This document shows, piece by piece, positions 15,351-23,907 of a stretch of DNA of 53,382 nt (position 1 is the first letter of the stretch; the number at the start of each line of letters is the position of its first letter). Source of the stretch: Bacteroidetes bacterium ADurb.Bin145. Lineage in GTDB: Bacteria > Bacteroidota > Bacteroidia > Bacteroidales > VadinHA17. The notes below the pieces were generated by a model. The model worked only from the letters and a program-made list of their open reading frames with translations. It was not told the origin of the DNA and searched no databases. A program made the translations under genes and the position numbers. The stretch covers positions 1 to 53,382 of the forward strand of contig MWDJ01000021.1 in the NCBI GenBank assembly GCA_002070505.1. The letters are read 5' to 3'.

Positions 15351-16159
15351 TGATTCTGCGTAGATTATTATATTATTCCCGGCTGGCTATATTCCTGATC
15401 CCGTTCTTTTCAACAGAAATTGCAGGACAGGATCTCCCGCAGAAGCCATATCCGCCAAGGCTGGTAAATGATTTTGCCGGCATGCTTAAAGGAAATGAAG
15501 TAAATTCTCTGGAGAACAAGCTTGTTGCTTTCAATGACTCGACATCAACTCAGATCGCTATAGTCACTGTTGACGATCTGAAGGGTTATGATGTCGCTGA
15601 TTATGCACAGAGACTTGCACAGAGCTGGGGCATCGGACAGAAGGGACTGAATAACGGGATGCTAATACTTGTTAAACCGAAGACAGAATCATCCAGGGGA
15701 TATGTTGCAATTGAACAAGGTTATGGGCTGGAAGGCGCGATACCTGATATCACCTGTGCGGATATCATTGATAATGAGATTTTACCGGCTTTCAGGGAAG
15801 GTGATTATTTCGGAGGCCTCGACAAGGCGACAACAATATTGATGCAGCTTGCAAGCGGAGAATTCAGTGCAGATGAGTATGGAAAATCGGGCGAGGACGA
15901 TATGAGCAACATTACTCCTGTAATTATTTTTATCATAATCATTGTTATTTTAATGTTCATGAGGAGCAATGGAGGAAGAAATCAGAGGCATATAAGCGAT
16001 AAGGGATTGCCATTGTGGATGTTGCTCTCAATGATGAATTCCGGAAGAGGGTCGCATACCGGAAGCTGGGGAGGTTTTTCAGGTGGTGGCCATAGCGGAG
16101 GATTCGGAGGATTTGGCGGCGGCAGTTTCGGAGGTGGCGGAGCTTCCGGAAGCTGGTAG
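15350..16159 (+). CDS. TPM-domain membrane protein with glycine-rich tail
   Basis: This protein of about 269 residues has a signal peptide, an extracytoplasmic TPM domain (RLVNDFAGMLKGNEVNSLE to ATTILMQLASGEFS), one membrane helix (NITPVIIFIIIIVILMFM) and a Gly/Ser-rich tail ending SGSW. This architecture (YgcG type) is the usual partner of LemA. The ATG at 15350 overlaps the previous stop as TGATG; a GTG one codon upstream is an alternative start. The tail is low complexity and probably disordered. It closes the operon; the convergent rluD stop lies 17 bp away. Confidence 0.88.
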   Translation: MILRRLLYYSRLAIFLIPFFSTEIAGQDLPQKPYPPRLVNDFAGMLKGNEVNSLENKLVAFNDSTSTQIAIVTVDDLKGYDVADYAQRLAQSWGIGQKGLNNGMLILVKPKTESSRGYVAIEQGYGLEGAIPDITCADIIDNEILPAFREGDYFGGLDKATTILMQLASGEFSADEYGKSGEDDMSNITPVIIFIIIIVILMFMRSNGGRNQRHISDKGLPLWMLLSMMNSGRGSHTGSWGGFSGGGHSGGFGGFGGGSFGGGGASGSW

Positions 16160-16176
16160 CTGTTACACGGCAAGCT

Positions 16177-17211
16177 TCAGCTCTGCCGGCTGCTTATATA
16201 CTCCCTCCATTTATCTATAATATTCTGCATGTCGGCAGGAAGCTCAGAATCAAAGAAGAGTCTTTTACCAGATACCGGATGATCAAAAGCAAGGGATTTT
16301 GCATGCAGTGCCTGTCTTGGAAGTATCTTGAAACAATTCCTTACAAATTGCTGATACTTTGTAAAAGATGTTCCTTTAAGTATCTGATTACCTCCATATT
16401 CATCATCATTGAAAAGCGGGTGCCTGATGTGACTGAAATGCACCCTTATCTGATGCGTCCGCCCGGTCTCAAGCTTGCATTCCACTATTGAGATATATCC
16501 AAGATCCTCTATTACACGGTAGTGAGATATCGCGTGTTTCCCCTGGCTCCCGTGAGGGAATACCTGCATTATTTTCCGGTCCTTTACATTCCTCCCTACA
16601 TGACCTGTTATTGTGCCTTCCCGCGGGTCTGGAACTCCCCATACAATGGCAATATACTTACGGTCGGTCGTCCGGTCATAAAATTGTTTCGACAGGCGGT
16701 TCAGGGCGAGTTCATTTTTAGCTATAACAAGTATCCCTGATGTGTTTTTATCAATTCTGTGAACGAGTCCGGGCCTGAGTTCTCCGGTGGAGAAAAGAGG
16801 CAGGTCCTTAAAGTGCCACATAAGGGCATTGACAAGTGTTCCCCTGTAGTTGCCATAAGCAGGATGCACGACCATCCCGGCTTCCTTGTTGACAACAACG
16901 ACATCATCATCTTCATAAATGATGTTTATCGGGATATTTTCCGGGATCAGCTCAATTTCCCTTGGAGGATCAGGAAGGACAATCTGGATCGTATCACCCG
17001 GCCTGACCTTATAATTAGGCTTTACAGGTTTATTATTCACAAGGATATTTCCCGCATCGGCAGCATTCTGTATTCTTGTCCTGGATGTGTTCTCCATCCT
17101 TGAAAAGATATATTTATCGATACGGATGGCTGACTGACCCGGGTCCACCTTAAAACGGTGATGCTCGAACAGTTCCTGTTGATCGGATAATTCCTCCCCG
17201 GTCATTTTCAT
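16177..17211 (-). CDS. rluD: Ribosomal large subunit pseudouridine synthase, RluD family
   Basis: This 344-residue RluA/RluD family enzyme converts uridines of 23S rRNA to pseudouridine. An N-terminal S4 RNA-binding domain (about 25-85, IRIDKYIFSRMENTSRTRIQ) precedes the catalytic domain with GLVHRIDKNTSGILVIAKN, whose Asp is the nucleophile. Later motifs such as LETGRTHQIRVHFSHIRHPL are intact. The gene starts 2 bp after the upstream T9SS cargo gene, implying one transcript with that gene and the PASTA gene. Exact target sites cannot be assigned from sequence alone. Confidence 0.93.
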   Translation of the reverse strand: MKMTGEELSDQQELFEHHRFKVDPGQSAIRIDKYIFSRMENTSRTRIQNAADAGNILVNNKPVKPNYKVRPGDTIQIVLPDPPREIELIPENIPINIIYEDDDVVVVNKEAGMVVHPAYGNYRGTLVNALMWHFKDLPLFSTGELRPGLVHRIDKNTSGILVIAKNELALNRLSKQFYDRTTDRKYIAIVWGVPDPREGTITGHVGRNVKDRKIMQVFPHGSQGKHAISHYRVIEDLGYISIVECKLETGRTHQIRVHFSHIRHPLFNDDEYGGNQILKGTSFTKYQQFVRNCFKILPRQALHAKSLAFDHPVSGKRLFFDSELPADMQNIIDKWREYISSRQS

Positions 17212-17213
17212 AT

Positions 17214-19058
17214 TTACTTTATTCTGATCAGACGGCTGTAGCCTAAAGGAAGGCCGTTTCTTATGGCAATCACAATATACAGGCCTTCATGCAGGGATGA
17301 AATATCAATCCTTTCTGTAAGAGGAACATTCAATAATTCACGGCCTTGCATGTCGGTCACCAAAATAAAAGTTTTACCGTCGACAGGTAACTGTTCAGGA
17401 TCAAAGATGATATACTCTTTTGCGGGATTAGGACGGAAATGCAATACTGATCTGTCGCGGAACCTTATATCATTGATACCTGTCGGGAGAGGAGGACCGG
17501 TAACCGGCCTTATCATCAGGCTTCCTGACTGACCTGATTCATACCAGATCCCGTTAATCCAATAGAGTTGTTTGCCCCCATGTGGTGTATTTACATCAAA
17601 ACCGGCATTCAAAAAAGTCTCGGAACGCTGTTTCCACCCGACATAAAAAACGTTATCGACCATAACCGGTTTCGGAAGTATGTAGGTATGAAAACCATTT
17701 ATTGATTTACCCTGCTCTACCTTAACTTCTTCAAGAGAATAGAGAAGATCTCCGGGGATGCCTCCGCCATCTTTCCAGACCATAAGATCAAATGACCGCA
17801 GATTGGCGTTCTGGTAACTGTCGTTAAAACAAATACTTACTGCCCTCAGAGAATCCTCTGTGAAAGACCGGAAGCGGTAGGCTACCATAGCGTTGTTCGA
17901 ACCCAGTCCGTTGATACCATACCCTGCTTCAGCCGATCCATCATCAAAGGCAAAATAATTACTGAACTTCTGATAATAAATAGCAGTATCGTTTATTTTG
18001 GGATCGAAAACGTCAGTTATCAGCCAGCTTGTAACCCTGAAAAGAGCAGAATCTGTATTCTCCGATTTGAAAGTGTAGATAAGATCGGCGTTGAAATCCT
18101 TGCTTGTGAAAGGGTCTATATTGACAGCTCCTGCAGAGAAAAATTTCACCTGTTTCTTTTCATAAACATCCCAGATCTCAAAATTTCTTGTGACATTTCG
18201 GATTATTGAATCATTGTTCCGGTAATGGACAGGTATTGCTGATCCCATTTCCTGGAGGGATATGCGGGCAAACTGTTTCCATGGCATCGATTCGTGTGTT
18301 TGCAGCAGCGATCGCATCGGAGCTCTCATAGCTACATCTGCCAGAAGTGTGTCCGTTGCTTCTCTGTTCCTGTCAAGAACTATATAATCGAGGTTCCACT
18401 GATCACAGTTCCCTATCATTGATGGATAGTTCTGATAATCACTCAGGCTGGCATAGTTTACGAATCTGAACCTGAACCCGGTTTTCAGGAATTTTGATTT
18501 TTCAATCTTAATACTTACAGCCCTGAAATCCCGCTGAGTACCAGGGACAGCCTTCCAGACCGAGTACCATTTATTTTCTTCAGGGGCAAAGAAACGGAGA
18601 ACCAGACTGTCTTTTTCTTCCGGCATGTCTCCCAGTCCTCCGGGCTGATAAAAGAAACTCATCCGGATATTCTGACTCGCGGCATAGTTCAGATTAATGG
18701 GAACAGAGGTAAGCTGATCAGCTGCGAAACCCAAATAAGTGGCATTTTCATATAAGCGGCCGGTGTTATCAAGCGCATCGAAAGTTGCTATGCCTATAGT
18801 TGGTTGATCATTGGAATATGTATTGTTAATGAAGACATAATTATCTGTCCATTTTCCGGTCTGAGGAAAGATGCCCCTTCCGGAGAAATCTTCGAAGAAA
18901 GGAAGCTCGAGTTCACCGGCAAATGCGGATTTTACTGTGTTTTCCCCGGAATTCCTGAGGAGTGGATTGGACGGAAGTCCTGTTACAACCTCCTGCCCGT
19001 ATGAGTAATGAAGGAATTGAAAGAGAAGGATCAGATATAGAAACGTTCTTTTATCCAT
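17214..19058 (-). CDS. T9SS type A sorting domain-containing protein
   Basis: This 614-residue exported protein has a signal peptide (MDKRTFLYLILLFQFLHYSYG). A long beta-rich body has segments such as LELPFFEDFSGRGIFPQTGK, typical of secreted Bacteroidota proteins with lectin-like modules. The C-terminal sorting domain of about 75 residues begins near FRPNPAKEYIIFDPEQLPVD and includes the LVTDMQGRELLN motif and a final strand ending IRIK. The protein should cross the outer membrane by the type IX system and be attached to the surface or released. No catalytic motif was recognised. It is sandwiched between the PASTA and rluD genes with 2-5 bp gaps. Confidence 0.88.
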   Translation of the reverse strand: MDKRTFLYLILLFQFLHYSYGQEVVTGLPSNPLLRNSGENTVKSAFAGELELPFFEDFSGRGIFPQTGKWTDNYVFINNTYSNDQPTIGIATFDALDNTGRLYENATYLGFAADQLTSVPINLNYAASQNIRMSFFYQPGGLGDMPEEKDSLVLRFFAPEENKWYSVWKAVPGTQRDFRAVSIKIEKSKFLKTGFRFRFVNYASLSDYQNYPSMIGNCDQWNLDYIVLDRNREATDTLLADVAMRAPMRSLLQTHESMPWKQFARISLQEMGSAIPVHYRNNDSIIRNVTRNFEIWDVYEKKQVKFFSAGAVNIDPFTSKDFNADLIYTFKSENTDSALFRVTSWLITDVFDPKINDTAIYYQKFSNYFAFDDGSAEAGYGINGLGSNNAMVAYRFRSFTEDSLRAVSICFNDSYQNANLRSFDLMVWKDGGGIPGDLLYSLEEVKVEQGKSINGFHTYILPKPVMVDNVFYVGWKQRSETFLNAGFDVNTPHGGKQLYWINGIWYESGQSGSLMIRPVTGPPLPTGINDIRFRDRSVLHFRPNPAKEYIIFDPEQLPVDGKTFILVTDMQGRELLNVPLTERIDISSLHEGLYIVIAIRNGLPLGYSRLIRIK

Positions 19059-19063
19059 CTGGA

Positions 19064-19918
19064 TTATATTTCCGGTCCCTGTATAATTTCCGGGACAGGA
19101 AGTGAATCAGGGAGCATTATCAAGGTCGAGTCCACGGGTAGTTTCAGTGAATCGACTGTCAGCCAGAGATATATCGATGAACCCAGTTGAAGGGTGCTTT
19201 CCTCGTTGAATTCAGGGTTCTGTTTATAAACGAATGCATTGATACTGTCCTCCCGGGTTACTATTGTATTGTCGTAGATATAAGTCCCCAGGTTTAGAGA
19301 AGAACTGAGTATTTTCTCTCTGGCCGGTTCGAGTGTAAGGCCTATCAGATCAGGCACGATAGTTCTTTGGTTGCTGAGGCCTTTGCCCAGAACCAGGTCA
19401 ATCACAGAACCTTTCTGTATTGAGTCGCCCTCTGCAATTTCTCTGCCTCCGAATTTCTGACTCAGTACCATATTTATGGAAAGATCAGGCTTGTAGCTGA
19501 GTGTGCCCATTTCAAGCCCGGCATTCTGAATCATCGCCATTGCCTGGTTAAGCGGCAGATCAACAAGGTTTGGCATCGCTATCATCTCCGGTCTGAAAGC
19601 GTTTATTATAAGAGATATGTTACGCCATTTTTTTACTTTGAAACCGGGTTTGGGATTCTGTTCAGCTATGCAGCCGCGAGGCACTCTCGAAGTGAAAATC
19701 GAATCAACGATCTTGTACCGCATCCTGGTTTTCCTGGCAAGGCTGTCTGTCTGCTGAAGAGAGAGCCCAAAAAAATCAGGTACCGGGCGGGCTTGTCCAT
19801 GCCTCGTATATATGTTGAGCCAAAGCAGCATCAGAAGGACAAATCCTATGAAGATCGATACTGCCAGGCCAAGATGTTTGAGGAATAGCTTACTTAAAAT
19901 GAATTCTTTAAATTTCAT
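19064..19918 (-). CDS. PASTA domain-containing membrane protein
   Basis: This 284-residue protein has one N-terminal membrane helix (about 13-33) and three extracytoplasmic PASTA domains (roughly 40-107, 110-177 and 183-252), recognisable by PDFFGLSLQQTDSLARK, MPNLVDLPLNQAMAMIQNAG and VPDLIGLTLEPAREKILSS. PASTA domains are linked to recognition of peptidoglycan or muropeptides. There is no kinase or transpeptidase domain, unlike the Gram-positive PASTA kinases and PBPs. It heads a minus-strand run (PASTA, T9SS cargo, RluD). Many Bacteroidota place PASTA, RluD and Ddl genes together, which supports a cell-wall role. Confidence 0.9.
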   Translation of the reverse strand: MKFKEFILSKLFLKHLGLAVSIFIGFVLLMLLWLNIYTRHGQARPVPDFFGLSLQQTDSLARKTRMRYKIVDSIFTSRVPRGCIAEQNPKPGFKVKKWRNISLIINAFRPEMIAMPNLVDLPLNQAMAMIQNAGLEMGTLSYKPDLSINMVLSQKFGGREIAEGDSIQKGSVIDLVLGKGLSNQRTIVPDLIGLTLEPAREKILSSSLNLGTYIYDNTIVTREDSINAFVYKQNPEFNEESTLQLGSSIYLWLTVDSLKLPVDSTLIMLPDSLPVPEIIQGPEI

Positions 19919-19966
19919 ACAGGCATTTACTCTAATAATGATAACGCAAATGTATAGATAAAAGTA

Positions 19967-21067
19967 TTATCTTTTTCTGTAAAGGGAGTCTCTTTCAACG
20001 GGTTCAAAACCTGCTTCACGGATGATCCTGCAAATCTCTTCAGTGTTCATTGAAGGATTCATTTCCGGAGAACCTGCCATTGAATAGATCCTTGTTGTCC
20101 CTTCTATTGTTCCGTCTATATCGTCTGCTCCGAAGAGAAGACTTAACCCGGCATTCTCCCTCCCCGACATTGGCCAGTAGGCCTTAATATGAGGGATATT
20201 GTCGAGATAGATTCTTGCTACTGCATAGTTCCGGAGATCCTCCATCAGACTGACCTCTCCAATTTCTTCCATCGGATTATTGGCCTTTCTGTACTTAAGG
20301 GGGATAAAGGCGTTGAATCCGCCTGTCCGGTCCTGAAGCTCCCGCAACCGTGTCATATGGTCTATCCTGTGTTCATATGTTTCAAGATGCCCATAGAGCA
20401 TTGTAGCATTAGAAGGGATACCGCAACTGTGGGCAGTCTCGTGGATCTGTAGCCACATATCAGAGGAGGTCTTTTCAGGGCAGATTTTCTTCCTGAGGAT
20501 TTCATCGAAAATCTCTGCACCCCCGCCTGGAATAGAGTCAAGGCCGCAGTTTTTCAGATACTCAAGCCCATTTTTAATTGAGATCCCTGATATTCTTATC
20601 ATATTGTCAAGCTCAATTGCCGAATAAGCTTTGACATGCAGGGAAGGCCTGTGTTTCTTGATCTTTTTAATCAGTTCTCCATTGTAACTTATATCATGAA
20701 GGGGATGGGCCCCGCCTGTTATGTGAACTTCTGTAACATCTATGCCGTCAAAGCTTCTGACTGTTTCCAGTATCTGGTCATGATTATGATCCCAACTCTC
20801 CGGATCACCTTCAGGTCTCTTATATGAACAGAATCTGCAGTTATAAACACAACGGTTAGTCGGTTCAATATGAAAATTCCTGTTGAAAAAGACAAAATTA
20901 CCGTTGATTCTGCGTCGGACGAAATCAGCAAGATAGGCCAGCACTGAAAGATCGCATGAAGAATAAAGAATTGCTCCTTCTTCAGGATTGATTCTTGAAG
21001 CAGCGAATATTTTCTCTGCTATACTCCTGATTTCCTTGTCAATGATTTGATCTGACAACTTAAACAT
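19967..21067 (-). CDS. mqnE: Aminofutalosine synthase (radical SAM)
   Basis: This 366-residue radical SAM enzyme adds an adenosyl group to enolpyruvyl-benzoate and makes aminofutalosine in the futalosine route to menaquinone. The iron-sulfur motif is CVYNCRFCSYKR (Cx3Cx2C, about residues 72-79). MqnE-type sequences follow: HITGGAHP, HVKAYSAIELDNM, LDSIPGGGAEIF and NATMLYGHLET. These separate it from MqnC and from F420-type CofG/H. The other mqn genes are not in the window. It lies after rpmH on the same strand but beyond a terminator. Confidence 0.93.
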   Translation of the reverse strand: MFKLSDQIIDKEIRSIAEKIFAASRINPEEGAILYSSCDLSVLAYLADFVRRRINGNFVFFNRNFHIEPTNRCVYNCRFCSYKRPEGDPESWDHNHDQILETVRSFDGIDVTEVHITGGAHPLHDISYNGELIKKIKKHRPSLHVKAYSAIELDNMIRISGISIKNGLEYLKNCGLDSIPGGGAEIFDEILRKKICPEKTSSDMWLQIHETAHSCGIPSNATMLYGHLETYEHRIDHMTRLRELQDRTGGFNAFIPLKYRKANNPMEEIGEVSLMEDLRNYAVARIYLDNIPHIKAYWPMSGRENAGLSLLFGADDIDGTIEGTTRIYSMAGSPEMNPSMNTEEICRIIREAGFEPVERDSLYRKR

Positions 21068-21081
21068 CTAATAAAATTAAT

Positions 21082-21109
21082 AAAAAAAGGTGCCTTATCA
21101 CTGGCACCT
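21082..21109 (-). terminator. Intrinsic terminator after rpmH
   Basis: Read on the minus strand this is a perfect 7-bp stem AGGTGCC/GGCACCT with an 8-base loop, followed at once by a run of seven T. It lies about 25 bp downstream of the rpmH stop and would separate rpmH from mqnE. Confidence 0.85.
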
Positions 21110-21133
21110 GTAAATTAATCAAAAACTTAAAGC

Positions 21134-21292
21134 TTACGATTTCAGTTTAAGTTCGGGAGTGACTGTCAGTTTCTTCCTGCCTTTTGCTCTACGCGAAGCA
21201 AGTACTCTCCTGCCATTGGCAGTGGACATTCTTTCCCTGAATCCGTGTTTATTGGCTCTTTTCCTTCTTGATGGCTGAAATGTCCTTTTCAT
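21134..21292 (-). CDS. rpmH: 50S ribosomal protein L34
   Basis: This 52-residue basic protein starts [20 protein letters not shown] and continues [20 protein letters not shown], the L34 signature. A short tail (about eight extra residues ending LKLKS) is the kind seen in Bacteroidota. It lies between mqnE and rsmG and has its own promoter and terminator. The usual neighbours rnpA and yidC are not adjacent here. Confidence 0.96.
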   Translation of the reverse strand: MKRTFQPSRRKRANKHGFRERMSTANGRRVLASRRAKGRKKLTVTPELKLKS

Positions 21293-21335
21293 CTGATTTA
21301 TATTTTAATTTTAGGCACTTTTAATTTTGAGAACG

Positions 21336-21343
21336 CAAAGATA
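21336..21343 (-). promoter_or_regulatory. Promoter element TATCTTTG for rpmH
   Basis: On the minus strand TATCTTTG matches TAnnTTTG and lies 43 bp upstream of the rpmH start, in the AT-rich gap between rsmG and rpmH. Confidence 0.6.
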
Positions 21344-21405
21344 ATGGTTTTTTCAAAAATTTAAATATTCATTGATAAATATTTATGTCAGATGTTGTTT
21401 TTCCT

Positions 21406-22052
21406 CTATGAAGAACCAGCATAATCAGCATATACCGGGAGGTAAACGACTTTTTTTGTTTCAAAGAAGGGTTCGGAGAAGAAATCTTTAATGTTCCATA
21501 TTCTGACTCTCTCACGGTAAATCTTTATTTCTTCGTCAAGATCACCTCCTTTAAGGTAGATTATACCATTAGGAACCGGATTTCTGTTTTTCCGCGAGAT
21601 ATTCTTAAGAGTCATGCTGACGAAAATATTATAAGCTGTCACAGCCCTGCTAACAACAAAATCGTATTTTCCGTTCTCTTCCTCAATCCTTTTCCTGATT
21701 GTTCTTACATTTTTAATTTCGAGTGATTCAGCAACCGCGTTTACAACCTTGATTTTTTTTCAATGGAATCAAGCAGGAAGAAATCAGAATCAGGGAACAG
21801 CACTGCGAGCGGTATTCCCGGGAAACCACCTCCTGTACCTGCATCAAGTATCCTGGAAGAAGGGATGAATGATATTATTTTTGCTATTGCCAGTGAATGA
21901 AGAACATGGTGGATATAGAAATTAGCCATGTCTTTCCTGGAAATAACATTTATCCTGCTGTTCCACTCTTCATAAAGGGGCCTTAATCCTGATATTTTCT
22001 CTTTCTGAACAGATGTCAGGTAAGGGAAATATCTGAAGATCCTTTCCGGCAT
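21406..22052 (-). pseudogene. rsmG: 16S rRNA m7G527 methyltransferase, frameshifted at an A8 run
   Basis: The N-terminal part (22052 down to 21741) encodes ILDAGTGGGFPGIPLAVLFP, the SAM-binding loop of RsmG/GidB, and runs to LLDSIEKK before ending with SRL and a stop. The rest of RsmG continues in the -1 frame (IKVVNAVAESLEIKNVRTI, YDFVVSRAVTAYNIF and so on to 21406). The break is at eight A residues (T on the plus strand, 21753-21760). One extra A would give a normal 215-residue protein. It may be a sequencing error, a real mutation, or slippage: A AAA AAA is a known slippery heptamer and a -1 shift restores the frame exactly. RsmG methylates G527 of 16S rRNA, and its loss gives low-level streptomycin resistance. 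Confidence 0.88.
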
Positions 22053-22648
22053 TACCTGTTGCCTGTTTTGGTGAATATATTATAAAGTAAAGTTTTAGCC
22101 CTGTAGAGCTGTGCCTTAACGGTTCCGATAGGGATTTTAAGTTCCGAAGCTATCTCTTCGTAGGAGTACTCCTTGTAGTATCTCAGTTCAATTATCTCAC
22201 GGTATGGAGATTTCAGCTGGTTTACGATCTTTCTTAGGATGGCAATCTTCTGATCATTTATCAAAGCCTCTTCAGGATCGGGCATATCAGACTGGATATT
22301 TATTGTAAGGAGATCAAGACCGTTTTCCCCGTGATCTATTGTATTGGGAGACGCCTGTTTTTTCCGGATAAAATCGATGCAATTATTTGTTGCGATCATA
22401 AAAAGCCAGGTGCTGAAAGCGAATCGTGGCGTATAAGTTTCAATATTCCTGAAGGCTTTACCGAAAGCCTCTATTGTCAGATCTTCTGCATCAGCCGGAT
22501 TGTTGACCATTTTAAGGAGCATGAAATAGATGGAATCCCTGTATCGGTTCATTAGACTGGCGAAAGCTTTCTCATTACCTTTTTTGGCGTCCTCAACCAG
22601 CAACAGATCAGCTTTTGCTTTATCCGATAGTCCCTGATTTATTTCCAT
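22052..22648 (-). CDS. RNA polymerase sigma factor, ECF/sigma-70 family
   Basis: A 198-residue sigma factor with region 2 (YRDSIYFMLLKMVNNPADAE through FSTWLFMIATNNCIDFIRKK, about 29-98) and region 4 (SPYREIIELRYYKEYSYEEI and IPIGTVKAQLYRAKTLL, about 137-188). These two regions alone identify the ECF type. Its start overlaps the 3' end of the GT2 gene by 10 bp and its stop overlaps the rsmG start by 1 bp, so it is translated in a GT2-sigma-rsmG operon. No anti-sigma factor gene is adjacent, so its control is not explained by local context. Confidence 0.92.
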   Translation of the reverse strand: MEINQGLSDKAKADLLLVEDAKKGNEKAFASLMNRYRDSIYFMLLKMVNNPADAEDLTIEAFGKAFRNIETYTPRFAFSTWLFMIATNNCIDFIRKKQASPNTIDHGENGLDLLTINIQSDMPDPEEALINDQKIAILRKIVNQLKSPYREIIELRYYKEYSYEEIASELKIPIGTVKAQLYRAKTLLYNIFTKTGNR

Positions 22649-23802
22649 GTATTCTTTCTGCTTCTTGTGATTAAGTTACTTAAGTAGACACTCCCGTTAA
22701 TCAACGGGGAAAAGATATCAAAAATTATTGAATAGAACAGAAGTCCTGATTCATTTAGTTTCTTCATGCCCTGAACAAGTATCAGGATCTGCAAAATAAG
22801 CCTGAGTCCGAATATCAACAGAGCATACTTCCAGTAAAAAAGGAGAGAGATAAGAACTGCAAAAGTTGTATAAAAGATGAACCGTGACACGGGTTCTGTC
22901 AGAAGAAGTATCTTGTCTCTCAGCCTGTAATATGGTGCTGTGGTAAAATGTCTTTTTTTCTGTTTGATCCAGAGTTTCAGCCTTGAAGGAGGAAGTGATC
23001 TTGTATGGCTGTCCTTCCGGAACTCAACGACTGTATTCTTCCGGGTTGCATTGGAGTTCACGAACAGATCGTCATCGCCTGATATAAGGTGATTGAATCT
23101 GCCAAAACCTTTATTTTTGAAGAAGAGGGATTTGTTATATGCAAGGTTCCTGCCAACTCCCATATACGGGATGCCTCTGATCGCCATTCCAAGGTAATTC
23201 AATGCAATTGTCATGGTGTCGTACCTTATGTACTTATTAAGGAGTCCCTTGCCCCGCAGATAGCCGCCATAACCCAGAACTATATCTGTAGATCCATGGA
23301 AGTGACAGGTCATATTGCTGATCCAGTTTTTAGATTCAGGGTAGCAATCGGCATCCGTGAACAGAAGAATATCATTGCTGGCAGCCTTTATGCCAATAAA
23401 CTGGGCAAATTTCTTGTTATGGGTGAATCTTGGATCCCTGTTCACTGTTGAAATCTTAAGATGCGGGTATTTTTGAAGGTAACTGCCTAAAATGTCATAT
23501 GTGTTATCTTCAGAACAATCATTGACAACAATTACCTCATAATCAGGGTAATCCTGTTCAAGAACAATCGGCAGGAACTTCTTCAGATTTTCAGCCTCAT
23601 TTCTCGCGCAGATTATTACTGAAACCGGTTTTATCTCATGGTTCTGAGGATTTTGCCTGTAGAGTATAACAGCAAGGTAGAAGCACAGATAATAAAGAAC
23701 CTGTAGAAAAGCAGCGAAAGCAAACACCATGAAGACGATTGACAGAAACAAATTGTCCTGTAACATATTAACACCAGCAAAATCAGCAGCAATATTAGTC
23801 AA
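22639..23802 (-). CDS. Glycosyltransferase family 2, membrane-bound
   Basis: This 387-residue GT2 enzyme has one N-terminal membrane helix (about 15-45), a GT-A catalytic domain and two or three C-terminal helices (about 295-370). Motifs are PVSVIICARNEAENLKKFLP, VIVVNDCSEDNTYDI, the DxD-type FTDADCYPES and a later GDDDLFV. WIKQKKRHFTTAPYYRLRDK is the QxxRW-like region of processive or membrane GT2s. It probably builds an envelope polysaccharide or glycolipid; donor and acceptor are unknown. It is the first gene of the overlapping GT2-sigma-rsmG run. Confidence 0.9.
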   Translation of the reverse strand: MTNIAADFAGVNMLQDNLFLSIVFMVFAFAAFLQVLYYLCFYLAVILYRQNPQNHEIKPVSVIICARNEAENLKKFLPIVLEQDYPDYEVIVVNDCSEDNTYDILGSYLQKYPHLKISTVNRDPRFTHNKKFAQFIGIKAASNDILLFTDADCYPESKNWISNMTCHFHGSTDIVLGYGGYLRGKGLLNKYIRYDTMTIALNYLGMAIRGIPYMGVGRNLAYNKSLFFKNKGFGRFNHLISGDDDLFVNSNATRKNTVVEFRKDSHTRSLPPSRLKLWIKQKKRHFTTAPYYRLRDKILLLTEPVSRFIFYTTFAVLISLLFYWKYALLIFGLRLILQILILVQGMKKLNESGLLFYSIIFDIFSPLINGSVYLSNLITRSRKNTWK

Positions 23803-23875
23803 GAAATTCGGATTGGTAAAAGATAGTTTTCAACAAAAAAGGATAAGATAATTTCTTAAGGCCGGTCCAATGTTT

Positions 23876-23883
23876 TACATTTG
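23876..23883 (+). promoter_or_regulatory. Promoter element TACATTTG for tgt
   Basis: TACATTTG matches TAnnTTTG and ends 24 bp before the tgt start, within the 105-bp divergent gap to the GT2 gene. Confidence 0.6.
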
Positions 23884-23907
23884 TGCTGCCAAAGAAACGA
23901 CTGATTA

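Noticed and set aside
16279-17103. Several plus-strand frames of 70-114 residues opposite rluD
   Set aside because: They are antisense shadows of a complete, clearly recognisable rluD gene.
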